A DNA stretch of 64,000 bases from Metaphire vulgaris (GCA_018105865.1 CM030845.1:10329390-10393389), one strand, 5' to 3'; shown: positions 1 to 11,578, counted from the first letter of the stretch. The notes: generated by a model not told the origin, from the sequence alone. A program made the numbers and translations.

Positions 1-21
1 CGGTCCGCATCACATCTTTCT
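1..21 (-). CDS. TBC1D15: TBC1D15-like exon, truncated by window edge
   Basis: The acceptor at 22-23 (gcatctag) opens an exon reading EKDVMRT. It continues SLIE/KDV in the right phase, as in TBC1D15 'LIEKDVNRT'. It is cut by the left edge. The rest of the TBC domain lies outside. Confidence 0.85.
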
Positions 22-3000
22 CTAGATGCATAACAAACCATATCTGCATCAGATTTCAACAAATGTTTCTGATTAAAAAATAAATATACAGCCTTTCAAA
101 GACTGCAAATATCTGGATAAGCAACGAATCGTTTCACGAACTATTTTGATGATGGAGAGCATTTGAATGCACGTTCGGTTAGCCATCAGACATGTTGATG
201 CATATTTCATGTTTCATACCAATTAAACTTTTTCTGTCTCTGAGCTCACTGAAGCGTGACTGTTGGTCTTCGTTGATCGATTTCCACTGAAGCTTCATTC
301 GAAAATAGTCATCACTGCATGCAAGAAATAAAGACATCTCCATACAACAGCCAAAAGCACAGGAACTCAACTGGAAAATTTGCAAACACTCATTTTGACA
401 ATATGCTAAATATCATTTACAGAATGAACAATTAATCAATCAATCACAAGGCTTAAAAACTGAAAAAAGAATTCATTGAAAATAAACTATAACAGAAATG
501 CTCTTGTTTCACTCAAACAAATAAATAAGGAACAGACTTTTGAATAACTTTAAATCTTACACTTTTAGCTTGCGTTCCTCAGTGCGCGATTTGTATGTAG
601 AATCCCATTTGTAATAGCCCAAAAGAAACTTCCAAACCTCATTTCTCAGATGTGGCTCTACACCCTAAAACCAATTTCAAATCAAGAAAAAAATACAAAT
701 GCAATATTTCCAAGACACCCTAGGCACACCAATGATTATAAAATGGCTAATGGCAGATGACTATGCTAAGAACATTTGTTGGATGCTGCGTGTAAAACTT
801 ACGCCACGAAAAACTGCCTCCCTCACCACATCCACATCTGTGATCTGACCTTCACGATTCATAAATTTTGACCACAATTCTGAATCAACAGCCGAAGATC
901 GACTGACCACAGGACGAGTAGGCAGGTCTCGCTAAAAACACAACAAGTGCAACATAGAGCACCACAGAGAACAACATTAAGCTATCACAAATACTTATGA
1001 ATCAACACAAGAGCATAAATCTAAATGACAGTGACTGCATTCCAAAACAGCCAGGGTTTAATCTAGGCCGTTTCCGGGGGGAATTGCCCTTTTCCCCCCA
1101 GGAAATTTCAAATTCCCCTGGAAATTTTGGCATACTACATCAACTAACAGCAGCCCCCTAGCAGAATTCCCCCCGGCTTTGTCAGTTTCCCCCCGACTTT
1201 GTCAGTTTCTCCCCGGAGTCTAGGAGTCTAGATTAAACACTGAAAACAGCACATTCATACAAGAAAAAATTGACAGTATCACTGACTCCCAACTTTCACA
1301 TTCACACCAATTTCACTTTCACATTCACACCAATTTCATGCTTGAGAAAGAATACACTTCTAGACAACTCTACTGACCACATAATCTCAGAACTGTTTTC
1401 CCACACACCCCTTCAAGTTCACTAATTAGGGGAGAAGTACATAATTTCCAATTGATGCCCCAAGATGCGTTCTGAAGCTCAAACTTACCGTTGATATCAG
1501 CGTAAATTCTGTTCCTTCTAACTGATTCATTTCCAATCCACCAAGATCTACGTCCACCGGTGGTAAGGTTTCTGAAGCAGCGGGAAACTCTGGTGGAAAT
1601 GGTTCGGGTGCAATCAGATTCTCTCGCAGGAAGTTAGTCACCTTGGAAAAGCCTCCGATGGTTGCCGTGACTGGATCCTGGAAGAATTTCTAAAGTAAAG
1701 AGAAGAAACAAACGTAAATTTATGTATTTCTTTTCATATTTCTTTATTATCCTGTTAAATAGCAGTCAAGTGGCACAAAATAAATGCTTAACTGCAAAAA
1801 GAACATTCATACTAACAAAGCAAAGAGATGAAGGTATTATTGAAGACAAAAAACAGGATAGTAAAACTATATCTGCAAGACCACACAGTACAAATGATAG
1901 CACCTCACTCAATTTCTCAGGTCAATGTTACTCAGTACATAACAATATGTACTGAGTAACTACTTGGCGTTATGCATACAATAATATTCAGTACACATCC
2001 ATAAAACAATATTATTCAGTACACATCCATATACATACAGTAATTATGTCGCCAGCTTGATCTTTCTCAAACAGCTTGAGCTCATCAAATGATTTGGACA
2101 GAGCCTGTGGGTCATGTTCTCTCACAAGGTAAAGATAGTTGTCATGAAGGGATCTAACAAGAGCACAATAAACAGAATTATTTGCATACTGCGGTTCAGT
2201 CCCAGCAGCATTTTAAAAAGAAGACAAACAAAAACCGAAAAAAGTCAGATAAAAGGAAAATAAGATTTGCAAGAGGAGATGACCATTAAATCTGTAGGAT
2301 ACATATTTTTCTTCCTTCGAAGCTTATGCAATGCTGCAATTATAGCTGCAGTGAAAAGGCTATTATTGTTCTTTCAGATAACTACCGTAAATCATGTCAT
2401 CTGAACTATCAAAACACCTACCGGTAATCGCCATAGAACTACAGAATTGTTTAACCCCTTGACCAAGTAAGTAAGGCAGGAAGTTAGCAGAGTGGTAACA
2501 ACACTGGAAGACAGAGCAGAATGTCGTGGGTTCGATACCCGCAGTAGCCCTAAGGTCGACTCAGCCTTACTCGCTAGAGGGTGGTGGCAAAATAAGCAGC
2601 ATTCAGCTGCAAGGTAAAACATGGGTCTGGGGAAAGTAAGGGCAACCTACCCCAGATTAATGCTCATAACACCTATATCACTGATTGCCTAGCCTGGAGA
2701 TAAGCACCAGAACCCAATGCTCAGACTCGAATATGGACTTAATCCTAGTCACTGCACGGTGGTCATGGACAAATTGTCCACACTCAATTGAAGTAGACCA
2801 GGGTTTCCCAAATTTTTTGCAACTGTGACCCACTTCAGTGGCTTTGTGCCATGTCGTGACCCTGCAAACTTATTGTCAATTAGAATTAGATAAAACACTA
2901 ATCAATTTAATATAAGCTGTAAATGGAGAATTGCAGGCATATAAATTTCTTAAAAACTAAGCCTACTTGCAACTTTCAAAGCTTGTGACATCATGGTGTT

Positions 3001-6000
3001 CGTTAGAAAATGACTTTTAAAATCTAATTTTGCGCTATCTTGCGACCCATTATACTGAGCCCTGCGACCCAATTTTGGATTGCGACCCACTGTTTGGGAA
3101 AGACTGAATAAGCCAATGTAAAACCACCTCACTCATTAAATTCCTGCTGTGAAAATGCCAATGAAAGCAGTCCTATGGTAATAATTCACCACCACCACTG
3201 TCATTACCAAGTTTCAATACCAATAATCCGATAATAGCCATAAAGATGACTGCTTCTAATTTTAACAAGGCATTTTCTTATTATGTCAACCACCTGTTAA
3301 TAGTAAGGTGTTTCAGCAGCTCTTCAGTCAGCATCTTAGTGCCACCGTTATGAAAATGTAAGGCCGGGTAAGTGGTGCCGCACTTCAGGATAAAGACGAG
3401 ATGCTTCCATTTTGATGATTTCTTAGACTTTTTAAAGCACTTCATATCCTTGATGTCAAAGTTTATAACAGGAGCCCTCTGCTGAGTTTTCTTCTTCTGC
3501 ACTTGAAGACAGTCTACCAGAGAACATCATTTATCAATAATTTCATAAATAAATTTCCAATAGGATTGTTCTCATCTTCTTGATACAATAAGAGAAGAAT
3601 TTCAATTAAATACAAATCAATAATTGATTTAAAAAATACCTAATGCAATAATGACAAATTTCAAATCAAACCTTAAACCTAATTCAAATTCTGCAAAAGA
3701 TTTAAACTTATTTGATCAAATCTAAAACAATATTTCAACCCTTTTAATCTCATATTTCTAACGAAATATCAAAATTTTAAAAAAGTTCTTGTTTAGTAAA
3801 ATACCACTCATGTATGGTGCTCAACTGCTCATATGTGAAAATTTTCAAGAAAGAAATGTTACATTAAAATAATGGTGCGGCTGCTGTTCTATTTTGAACT
3901 GACTATCCACCCATCAACTGCAGTTTATGGACATCAAATTGCCTAGCATACAACATTTTTAAAGATCCTGAATGGAGTGAACAGGGAATTATTGTATTAA
4001 ATTATAAATAATTGTATCCTGGAATGTTTCCACAAAATACACTGTTGGACACTTTGCCAAAATAGTCACACATTTGTCTCTCACCAAGTGGGTCACATGT
4101 AACAACAGCGCTAAAACCAACATTACACAAAAGAGGCATGAAAATATGTATCAAAATGGCATTTTGAGATTTGCAAAGCAAAGCAAAGCAAAATGAATCA
4201 GATTGAAAAAACTTAAATACACCATGCATAGACCATGAGTGATACAGTACTTGTTAAACCATGATATGATTATAGCAATGCACAAGAGAATTTCAGTGTA
4301 AGTTTGTCAGGAATTTATGCATCATTAAAACAATATTTACCAACATAATTCAGACAGTTACAAATACTAGCACTGCCCTTAGTTGATATTTTTATGAGAA
4401 ACAATTAGTAAAGCAACAGCTTCACAAAAGACAATCAAAGGAACTGTGAAATTATCTAGTCTTTGAGAATGGCTAAAGAAGTAACTTCAATTACATTTCT
4501 ATAGAGGGGAGAATAATGTTAATGACTACCTCTAACTATCTTCCAAGGATGACCAACAAGTAGACTAAAGGAACATGGACTGAATTGGACAATCACAGAT
4601 CACTAATGTGTCTTGCAATCTGCCCCTTTATATGGTCTTTCCAAGCTAATTCCACTATATTACACAATATAATTATAACAATGGTAAGAATAGGTAGGAT
4701 ACAAAAATATGTCTAGCAGTTGCAAAAATCCAGTTAGATAAAAGACCAACAGTCTGTCTAATTTTTATGAATAAGCCATCCAAAGTTGTGCCTTCATTCA
4801 AGATGACACTCACCTGCATTCCATGGGCTGCTTTGCTTTTGGGTCACTTCTTCGATTTTGAGTTTATTACATATCCCAAAATATCAGTAATATTCTATAC
4901 AAGCTCTCATAAGTAGAAAGAAAAAAACTGATTTAAATGGTTTAGACAGTTGAGGTGAAAGAATCTGATCGTGGAGTCAAGAGCTAAACATCAATAAATG
5001 CACAGAGACACTATGAAGATACATGCATGATCCACAAGTGACCTGAATTGAAATTAGCGAATAAGGATTTTAAGAAACTTTAAGTAGCACAGCATTATGC
5101 CCACAATAGATAACCATATATGTAACAACATGCACAAATGCAGATCTGAGTGGAAATCTGGAACGAAATCAATGATGCATATAGTTAGCAATAACACCAA
5201 TAACATAAAATGTGTGTGCGCGAGCGTGTGTGCGCGCACAGATGTTTGCCAGTAAAATGCAAGCTTACCGGATACTTTGTCACTACCATTAACATAAGAG
5301 ACAGTATGTGGAACCATTGTCCATTCCGTTTCTCTGTTCGGTGTGTCTTCGACAGCACATTCTTTCCATTCCAAAAATATGCCTTCATCCTGAATTTAAA
5401 ACACCAGTAAAGTTTCACAGTGAGAAAATTGAATGGAAATTCAGATTTTAATTTTTCATAAGATGGTTACCAAAACATTTCAATGAACTTTTATCATATT
5501 ATCTTATATACTTTTCTGGGAAAACAGAGAAATGAAAGTCAAACAAATGAATGTGGTATAACTGTAAGAAATAACATTCAAACACAGTTGTATATCCTAA
5601 ATCTGTCACCAGCATTGTTCTCAACAGCTGCCAATTTACGTGAATAATTTCACAGCATAGAAACAACTCTAGAAACAAAGTATACCTTTCTCCATAAACA
5701 TATTTGTCCAGGTCTAAGGATATCATCTTCACCATCTGCAGCTGTTTCATGTATAAATACTCCATTGTTTGATAGCAAAAGCTACAATAAATGTAAAGTT
5801 AGTTAGTTAGTTAGTTATAGGCTAATTTATATAACGCTATTGTCCTAGCAGGCTAGAGTCAAGAGTGCTTTACATTGACAATGTAAATAGCATTGTTCTC
5901 AACAGCTGCCAATTTATGTGAATAAAGTGATAAGTGGAATCATGCCAATGAACAAGCTGACAACCCCAGAAAAACAACCAACACAAACAACTAAAACAAA

Positions 6001-6792
6001 TCTCAAACCATTAGTAGCAGAAGTACAAATCAGTGGGGCATGGAGGAAAAGTGGTGGGATTCTTGTCATGAAATTGGAGGGTCACTGGTTCAAAGTTGAC
6101 CCCAGCCAAGTTATTCGCCCTAATTTTCTGGCAGGAAAGCAACAGAAAACGCCTGATATGTTATAAATATAGTTCAGCGCCAACTGTCTGGCTCATCTCA
6201 AGCCCAATTGGACCAGTCTTAGAGCAGAGAACTCATCGTAATCATCTCTACCACAGAGGAACATTGGCAGGTGAAACATTAACATAGCTGCTCTTATTTG
6301 ACCCAAGATAGCAGAAGAGGGTAAATTTTTCTCTCACCTGAAATCGAATTATCATGAATCTTTTCTACCTGACAAGACCAGGTGCAAAAAATTATGGTCA
6401 TATGATCTATCAAGCATAAAAGCAAATATCGCCCAGCGCACCAATCCCGACTTTCTGCTAGATTATATATCCAAAAATTACATCATAAATTATTTACTTA
6501 CTAAGCACGTTAAGTAGAGGTGTCATCATCTGACCGTAGCAGTTAACATCAACAGTTTCTAATTAATTTAAACGATCTTAAGGCTTTACGGCATAAAGAG
6601 TCCATCAAGCAACACGCACCTAATGCTACGTCTACGAAATAAGGCTGAAATATCAGGGCGCTATATAAATTTCACCTACACGCAGATCACTACATCACGG
6701 CTGGAGACATTAATTAATCGCTGCGATTCTTCGAAGCTTCTATAACGTCTCTTTTAAAATTCATATTTCACCTCTGGACTCGACGAAGTCAT
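1..6792 (-). CDS. TBC1D15: TBC1D15/TBC1D17-type Rab GTPase-activating protein, 5' part of gene
   Basis: The family stimulates GTP hydrolysis by Rab GTPases (Rab7 for TBC1D15) in endolysosomal and mitochondrial traffic. I assembled exons on the minus strand from splice sites and family resemblance: 6772-6792, 5686-5781, 5269-5389, 3294-3496, 2039-2153, 1489-1689, 803-931, 561-664, 220-314 and 1-21. Most junction phases agree. The first exons read GVFIHETAADGEDD, then EWKECAVEDT. The middle reads PALHFHNGGTK and FSKVTNFLRE. The last exons enter the TBC domain with VFRGGVEPHLRNEVWKFLLG and DDYFRMKLQWKS. These match the N-terminal Rab-binding region and the start of the TBC domain of TBC1D15. The catalytic Arg and Gln fingers lie beyond the left edge. 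The join between 5269 (phase 1) and 3496 (phase 0) does not fit, so a small exon is missing. TBC1D17 is the alternative name. Confidence 0.88.
220..314 (-). CDS. TBC1D15: TBC1D15-like exon (TBC domain)
   Basis: A 95-nt exon, acceptor ttgcatgcag, donor ATTG/GTATGA. It encodes DDYFRMKLQWKSINEDQQSR and SELRDRKSLI. Both are hallmarks of TBC1D15/17, where they precede the GTPase-contacting R-finger helix. Confidence 0.95.
561..664 (-). CDS. TBC1D15: TBC1D15-like exon (TBC domain start)
   Basis: A 104-nt exon, acceptor ggttttag, donor AAAGT/GTAAGA. It encodes GVEPHLRNEVWKFLLGYYKW, the typical first helix of a TBC domain (R..VWKFLLGYY.WDST). Confidence 0.95.
803..931 (-). CDS. TBC1D15: TBC1D15-like exon (linker into TBC domain)
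   Basis: A 129-nt exon, phase 0/0, acceptor gtttttag, donor GGC/GTAAGT. It encodes RDLPTRPVVSRSSAVDSELW and ends VVREAVFRG. VFRG marks the N-terminal edge of the TBC domain, where the family has IFRGG. Confidence 0.92.
1052..1242. mobile_element. MITE with CAGTGTTTAnTCTAG ends
   Basis: Starts CAGGGTTTAATCTAGGCC, ends GTCTAGATTAAACACTG. The 8-bp duplication AAAACAGC is perfect (1044-1051 and 1243-1250), which points to the hAT superfamily. The interior is C/G-rich homopolymers (CCCCCGG). Confidence 0.82.
1489..1689 (-). CDS. TBC1D15: TBC1D15-like exon (FSKVTN motif)
   Basis: A 201-nt exon, phase 0/0, acceptor tttactttag, donor ACG/GTAAGT. It encodes DPVTATIGGFSKVTNFLRE. The resemblance to TBC1D15 (DPYTAT..GFSKVTN) is strong. 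The rest is a less conserved acidic linker. Confidence 0.92.
2039..2153 (-). CDS. TBC1D15: TBC1D15-like exon (SLHDNYLYLV)
   Basis: A 115-nt exon, acceptor cttgttag, donor ACT/GTATGT. It encodes SLHDNYLYLVREHDPQALSK and a phase-0 end before the KFFQDPVTATIGGFSKV exon. This is the stretch before the conserved phenylalanine-rich FSKVTN motif. Confidence 0.85.
2472..2745 (+). repeat. SINE, family A, tRNA-like head
   Basis: The head has pol III boxes: A box in TTAGCAGAGTGGTAAC, B box GGGTTCGATACCC. The body contains CTTACTCGCTAGAGGG, GCAGCATTCAGCTGC, GGTAAAACATGGGTCTGG and CAACCTACCCCAGATTAATG. The same body recurs at 40043-40336, 50971-51296 and 63820-64000. It lies in a TBC1D15-like intron. Confidence 0.88.
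2799..3106. mobile_element. hAT/Charlie-like short element
   Basis: Starts CAGGGTTTCCCAAATTTTTT and ends ACTGTTTGGGAAAGACTG, with repeated gcgaccca phrases between. It is a non-coding insertion in a TBC1D15-like intron. The target duplication is not clear. Confidence 0.65.
3294..3496 (-). CDS. TBC1D15: TBC1D15-like exon, Rab-binding region
   Basis: A 203-nt exon with a pyrimidine-rich acceptor (cttcaagtgcag). It encodes FDIKDMK, then LPALHFH-like YPALHFHNGGTK, and ends ...LTINR, split after two bases of Arg. The next exon starts with one base, so the phase fits. A weaker alternative acceptor at 3476 would fit the phase of the upstream exon if a small exon at 4814-4849 were real. Confidence 0.85.
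5269..5389 (-). CDS. TBC1D15: TBC1D15-like exon 3
   Basis: A 121-nt exon, acceptor aaattcag, donor CCG/GTAAGC, ending in phase 1. It encodes DEGIFLEWKECAVEDTPNRE and then ETEWTMV, matching the spaced 'EW' repeats in this part of TBC1D15. Its end phase does not match the next recognised exon. Confidence 0.8.
5686..5781 (-). CDS. TBC1D15: TBC1D15-like exon 2
   Basis: A 96-nt exon, phase 0 at both ends. The acceptor is tttattgtag and the donor AAG/GTATAC. It encodes LLLSNNGVFIHETAADGE and onward, equivalent to the GVYIH segment near the N-terminus of the family. Confidence 0.8.
6772..6792 (-). CDS. TBC1D15: TBC1D15-like exon 1 (start codon)
   Basis: ATG at 6792 opens a seven-codon exon, MTSSSPE, followed by a GTGAAA donor in phase 0. 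This phase fits the next exon, and the distance to the conserved GVFIH motif is similar to that in vertebrate TBC1D15. It is inferred from phase and position only, because the residues are not conserved. Confidence 0.5.
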
Positions 6793-7448
6793 ATTAGACA
6801 GCAAAAAATTTATATCAAGTGGAGAGAAAACGCCAAAAACCGCGATTGTAGTGGAAATTTCGGCCAAAACACTGTCAAAACAAAGAAGTAATGTTTACGC
6901 AAGACACCTCAATACGATTACGAAACCTTGTTGATTTATATAGCGCTATATTACCACAGTACCTGATGTTTCTTAGGGAGGAGAACGTTTAGACTAGACT
7001 AGAGAGGCGCGTATGAATTAGGAGCTACTGCGGTGTTACTTTTGAAAGCGCTCTAGAAATTCACGAGATTTTACTTTACTTACGTCAGGCCCAGAAGTTT
7101 CCACGCAATGCAAAGCCTGAACCAACCGTTAAGTTGGGTCTCTGACTACGTACGCACCGAGGGGAGGGGTTTGAGATTTAGGCGATTTTGCGTACGGAAG
7201 CGTACGGGGGAGGGGGTCACGACTGAATTTGTACGTATACGCACCACGGATTTCTATTTATAACTGGATAGCGCTTGGCCTATAGCCGCTGCACGCAGCA
7301 GTGAGGTCAGCGCGCCAACCAGAGCGGCCATATTGCTACTCGTATTCTTCAGCTGACACTGCTATACTAGCAAGGTGGCGATGCTGGACTGGGTCCTTCT
7401 AGGGTCGTTCCTGGCACTATATTCAATTCATTTGTCGATAATTGTATC

Positions 7449-7826
7449 CAATGGCGGCTCCACAGGAGTCCCAGGGGCCCGTGCCCCTCCTATTGAGTGC
7501 CTGCCCCCAGTGGCCTCCTGTTGGGACCCTATACTTAATACTACTTACCTAGCAACAAATGGTTGGCCCCCATGATTAGAAATTGCCACCCCAACCAGTA
7601 TTTTATACAGGCCTGTTAGGAGGGGAGATTTCCCCCACCTCAAAATTCTCTCTCCCCCAATCCCAGCACTTACACACAATTTACATTGAGCTGTCTTTTC
7701 CCTCCAACCAAGTCGATCCCCTCGAAAGCCTCAATTCCCTTCCCCCAAAGACCTGGAGTCCGGATAAAACACTGAGTCTCCATCGAGCCCCCCCCCCCCA
7801 CTTGCCAAATCCTGGAGCCGCCACTG
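7449..7826. mobile_element. hAT-like MITE (CAnTGGCGGCTCC), with another MITE inside
   Basis: Starts CAATGGCGGCTCCACAGG, ends TGGAGCCGCCACTG. The 8-bp duplication ATTGTATC is perfect. A second short element occupies about 7599-7790. Confidence 0.85.
7599..7790. mobile_element. MITE with CAGTGTTTTATCCAG ends (nested)
   Basis: Begins cagtattttatacaggcctg and ends gtccggataaaacactg. It is related to 41274-41452 and 37256-37403. It is inserted in 7449-7826. Confidence 0.7.
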
Positions 7827-7940
7827 ATTGTATCATTCATCTACATTCTTTTTATTTCACACTGCTCTTTTATTTAGTAAGGCGTCTTTCATTGATGAAA
7901 ACCGCGCAGTTGGATGTTAAGCCTTCTTATCCCATCAGCA

Positions 7941-8773
7941 GGGTTATTTCTAGGATTGTGAATTTGGGGAATCGGGAAAATCTGGGTGTGTGTGGTTATT
8001 TTCTAGGATTGTAGGATTATGAATTTTGGGGTGTCGGAATTTGGAAGTCTCTCCCAAAAAGGCCGACAAGCAAAAAACGTTATAAAGTCTGACAAAAAAG
8101 GTCATCCGAGGATAAAATTTGGGGGTGTCCTTCTCCATTGGGGGGGGGGGTGTTCAGGGCTAATTAATATGCATTTTGTATGCATACCATTGTCACATTG
8201 CCAAAATTGGGGTGACCTCAAATTGGAAGGGAGAGTGTTGGGGTGTTGGGGTGTTGGGGGGGCGGTAAAAACATCCCTGTATACTAGCAAGGTGGCGAGT
8301 AGTGCTGTGCTAGTTACTTGCAAAATGTGACTAGTTATAGTCACTAGTTACAAGGAATAGAAATTTGAGGTCGACACTCCCCAAAATTTGGTAGTGTGAC
8401 AATGGTATGCATAAAAATGCATACTAATTGGCCCTGAACAGCCCATAAATGGAGAAGCACGCCCCAACTTTTATTCTCGGATGACCTTTTTGCTTGTCAG
8501 CCTTTTTGAGACTTGATAACGTTTTTTTGCTTGTCAGCCTTTTTCGGCAGAGACTTCAAAGTTCCGAGACACCCCCAAATTTTCCCAACGCCCTCCCAAA
8601 TTCACAATCCTACAATCCGAGAAATAACCACACCCCCAGAGACTTCAAAGTTCCAACACCCCCCCCCATTTTTCCAACACCCTCCCAAATTCACAATCCT
8701 ACAATCCGAGAAATAACCACACACCCCAGATTTCTCCAATACCCCCAAATTCACAAGCCTAGAAATAATCCTG
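7941..8773. mobile_element. Long foldback element (CAGGGTTATTTCTAGG)
   Basis: Begins CAGGGTTATTTCTAGGATTG, ends GCCTAGAAATAATCCTG. Large parts of the left and right halves are inverted repeats (aatttggggtgtcggaattt; caaagttccgagacaccc). It has at least four copies of the recurrent GCTTGTC motif. A related end appears at 18882. Confidence 0.65.
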
Positions 8774-9290
8774 GGCTGGACTGATATTCTAGGGTCGTTC
8801 CTGGCACTATATTCAATTCATTTGTCAATAATTGCAGTGTTTATTCTAGGCCTTCTCTGGGGGGAATTACCCCTGTTTAAAAATCCCCTTCCAAAAAAAA
8901 TGTTCCATGGGTGGATGAAAATTCTCCCCCCCCCCCCACACACACAAAGTGTGACGACGGGGGGCTTTTTGTGAATACTAAGGGCAAAAAATGTAAGGAT
9001 TAAGGGCATTTGGGAAGAGTAAAAATTACTAGGAAGGATGACCTTTTTTGCTTGTCACTACATTTAAGGGGAAATAACCTTTTACTGTTTGTCAAGATTA
9101 TAGGACGTTCAGGCCTCGCCCCCCACATTAACAAATCCCCCATGTCAAGGTGGCTAGAATAAACACTGAATAATTGTATCACTCATTTACATTCATTTTC
9201 TTTCACACTGCTCTTTTATTTACTGTAGTAAGGCGTCTTTCATTGATGAATACCGTGCAGTTGAATGTTAAGCCTTTTTACCCCATCAGA
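8774..9290. repeat. Segment duplicated from 7362-7940, copy B
   Basis: The same flank sequence as copy A but interrupted a few bases away by a different MITE (8835-9168). Confidence 0.82.
8835..9168. mobile_element. MITE with CAGTGTTTATTCTAG ends
   Basis: Starts CAGTGTTTATTCTAGGCC, ends GGCTAGAATAAACACTG. The 8-bp duplication AATAATTG is perfect. It contains GGATGACCTTTTTTGCTTGT, the recurrent motif. Confidence 0.88.
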
Positions 9291-9337
9291 CAAACATCTC
9301 TTGACAAATGGATCACATTATGCAGTAAGCCTATACG

Positions 9338-9529
9338 CAGTGGCGGCTCCACCGGGGGGCCAGGAGGCCCGTGCCCCCTATTGAGTGCCTGGTCCCCCGA
9401 GTGGCCCCCTGTTGGGACCCTATGCTTAATACTACATACCTAACAACAAATGGTTGTCCCCCTCCCCCATGACTAGAAGTTGCCACCCCAACGCCCCCCC
9501 CCACTTGCCAAATCCTGGAGCCGCCACTG
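9338..9529. mobile_element. hAT-like MITE (CAGTGGCGGCTCC)
   Basis: Starts CAGTGGCGGCTCCACCGG, ends CTGGAGCCGCCACTG. The flanks cctatacg/cctagacg match 7 of 8. It is the same family as 7449-7826. Confidence 0.82.
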
Positions 9530-9539
9530 CCTAGACGTT

Positions 9540-10929
9540 AGACTACTGACAGGATGGGAAGATTAAAATAATGATCATCTTGTTTAATTGGGCTGAAATC
9601 CTAAGATCTACCCATACAGGCAAGTGTGAAGATACCGGCTAGTTCACAACAATACGAGGTGCAAGATGGTGGCTTGTTGCCGCAGGCTGTAAGCTAGTAA
9701 TCCTACATCCAGGTATATTTATAGAAATCCGTGATACGCACATTCAAATTTATAAATAGATTTAAGGCGTGTAGATTCACACAAACATTTGATTTGAACG
9801 AAATTACTTTCTCACGGTGAAACAAAGGGTTCCAACTGTTGTTTCCACTGTTATTTAAACATTAGAAACCTTTAATTTAATAGTAAACAAATGCTTTAAA
9901 TTTTGACTATGGCTGAAAATTAATTTTCACCGTGTTAGGGAGGGGGTGAGGGGGTATTGCTAATTTGTACGTACGCATAGGGGGAGGTAACCAAAATGTA
10001 CGGTCTGCAACAGGGGAGGGGGTTGAAAATATGATTTTTTGCGTGCGTACTATATGGATGGCCCCTTGGAGAAAGTAGATTTCACCTACGAAGAACGACC
10101 TAAGTAGCAGCAGCAGCGATAGAAAGAATTCGAGCCTAAAGCCCATTAATTTTGAGTTGCTTAATCAGTGAACTATAGTAGACCTAAACTTCGTGCCGTT
10201 AAATCACACGGTATTCACTGATCGAGACTACTAATGATAGAACGATAAAATTTAATATCTTATAATAGTTCTCTAGAATAGATAACTTGAAACGTATCGT
10301 TGCTGTTGTGAACTAATTGCGGGCAATGACTCTATTATCACGGCAGGCAATCAAACAGGCACTGGTGCATATTTTACAGCCGTATTCAAGTGTTGTTCTG
10401 CCTTGTTTTTGCCCTCGTACCCCGTCAACTGCCAAAGCGAAATACTACTATAGTCTACAGTACTGGATTTCATCATCTCAAGTACAGTACTAGCCTAACC
10501 TCGTCACCTAACTGCTTTGTATAATTAATAGGACAAACAGTCTGCTGTAGATTAGGCTACTTGTACCGACGGGTCATTCAGAATTTCAGACCGGATACTC
10601 TAGACTATAGTGAAGGGATTAGCCTATCGTTAATTTTTATACTGACGTAAATTCAGTTCCGCCGACTGAATTCAAGTGAATTGGACGAGAACAAGACAGT
10701 TCAAGTGAATATTAGTTAGCTAGCCTAATTATTGTTTGTCTTAACTGACGGCGTCTGACGCCGCCTCTGGCCAGAGGTTTTAAAGGCTCACGGGGGACTT
10801 TCTCGTTATAGGAGTCAAACAAAATCTTGCCCAGTAAATTCCTATAGTAAATTGGACATTTTGGAATATAAATTACAAGATCCGAATTTAGAACATACAG
10901 ATCTTGATGAATGTATTGTGAATGCAAGC
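9540..10929. other. Unassigned intergenic stretch
   Basis: No exons or RNA genes are seen. At 9925-10070 there is a piece rich in tacgtacgca and ggggagggggt phrases, related to 7143-7255, perhaps a worn element. Confidence 0.5.
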
Positions 10930-11150
10930 ATGAGCGTCCACAGAAATGTTTCCAGGGGGTGCAAAACAGCTATAGGGTTTTGTGACGAAAGAAATGAAAC
11001 AAGTTTCCAGGGGGTGCAAAACAAGGCTTTGTGACGAAAGAAACAAGTAGGCCTAGTTTTACTTTTTTCATAGCTCCACAATTTTTCAGAGGGTGAAATT
11101 GCACCCTCTTGCAGACTTGCACCCCCTTCCGGACGCCCATGAAGGCAAGC
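10930..11150. mobile_element. MITE of the GGGCGTC / GACGCCC family
   Basis: Begins atgagcgtccacagaaatg and ends ccggacgcccat, so the ends are inverted. The interior has repeated ttccagggggtgcaaaac and ttgtgacgaaagaaa phrases. Confidence 0.7.
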
Positions 11151-11199
11151 TCCATTATGAAAAACTACGCCTGCCGTGAATTCTGTGAACCGTCTATAC

Positions 11200-11292
11200 C
11201 ATGCCATACCATACCATACCATACCATACCATACCATACCATACCATACCATACCATACCATACCATACCATACCATACCATACCATACCAT
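11200..11292. repeat. (CATAC)n pentanucleotide repeat
   Basis: About 18 units of cataccatac, just downstream of the MITE at 10930. Confidence 0.93.
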
Positions 11293-11389
11293 TCTTCTTC
11301 TTTAGGGGCTGTGTATTTATACGTTAGCGACGTGGATTTACACTTTATTTGATCTTAAGAGCCTCTTATTAATTCGATGTTATTCGTTA

Positions 11390-11512
11390 TACCATACGAT
11401 GATACCGTGATTTAAAGTGGCTTAGGGGTGTTAAGAACTGTTAACGGGGCTTGAACCTCGCTCCGTCAGCGGATCCGCTCCAGCGCGTTACCCACTCTGC
11501 CATCTTCCGAAG
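11390..11512 (-). repeat. SINE, family B, tRNA-like head
   Basis: The minus strand has an A box (TGGCAGAGTGGGTAACGCG) and B box (GGTTCAAGCCCCG). It is followed by TTAACACCCCTAAGCCACTT and TAAATCAC. The tail sequence (plus strand GTGATTTAAAGTGG) recurs at 32430, 36858 and 51818 beside (AAT)n tracts. Confidence 0.65.
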
Positions 11513-11578
11513 AGATTCAAGTTCAAATCACCTGATCACAAATAAAACACAATCTGATTGTTTTTATATTACCGCCAA

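Larger units (their letters stand above)
7362..7940. repeat. Segment duplicated at 8774-9290, copy A
   Basis: Shares ctagggtcgttcctggcact..attcaattcatttgtc..ataattg before the MITE and ttcacactgctcttttattt, aaggcgtctttcattgatga after it with copy B. Copy A holds the element 7449-7826. Confidence 0.82.

Noticed and set aside
2472..2560. Functional tRNA genes at 2472, 11440, 37465, 40250 and 63850
   Set aside because: A and B boxes are present but there is no full cloverleaf. Shared bodies show they are SINE heads.
8019..8784. Pro-rich frames at 8019-8784
   Set aside because: They lie in the foldback element and change frame between its inverted halves.
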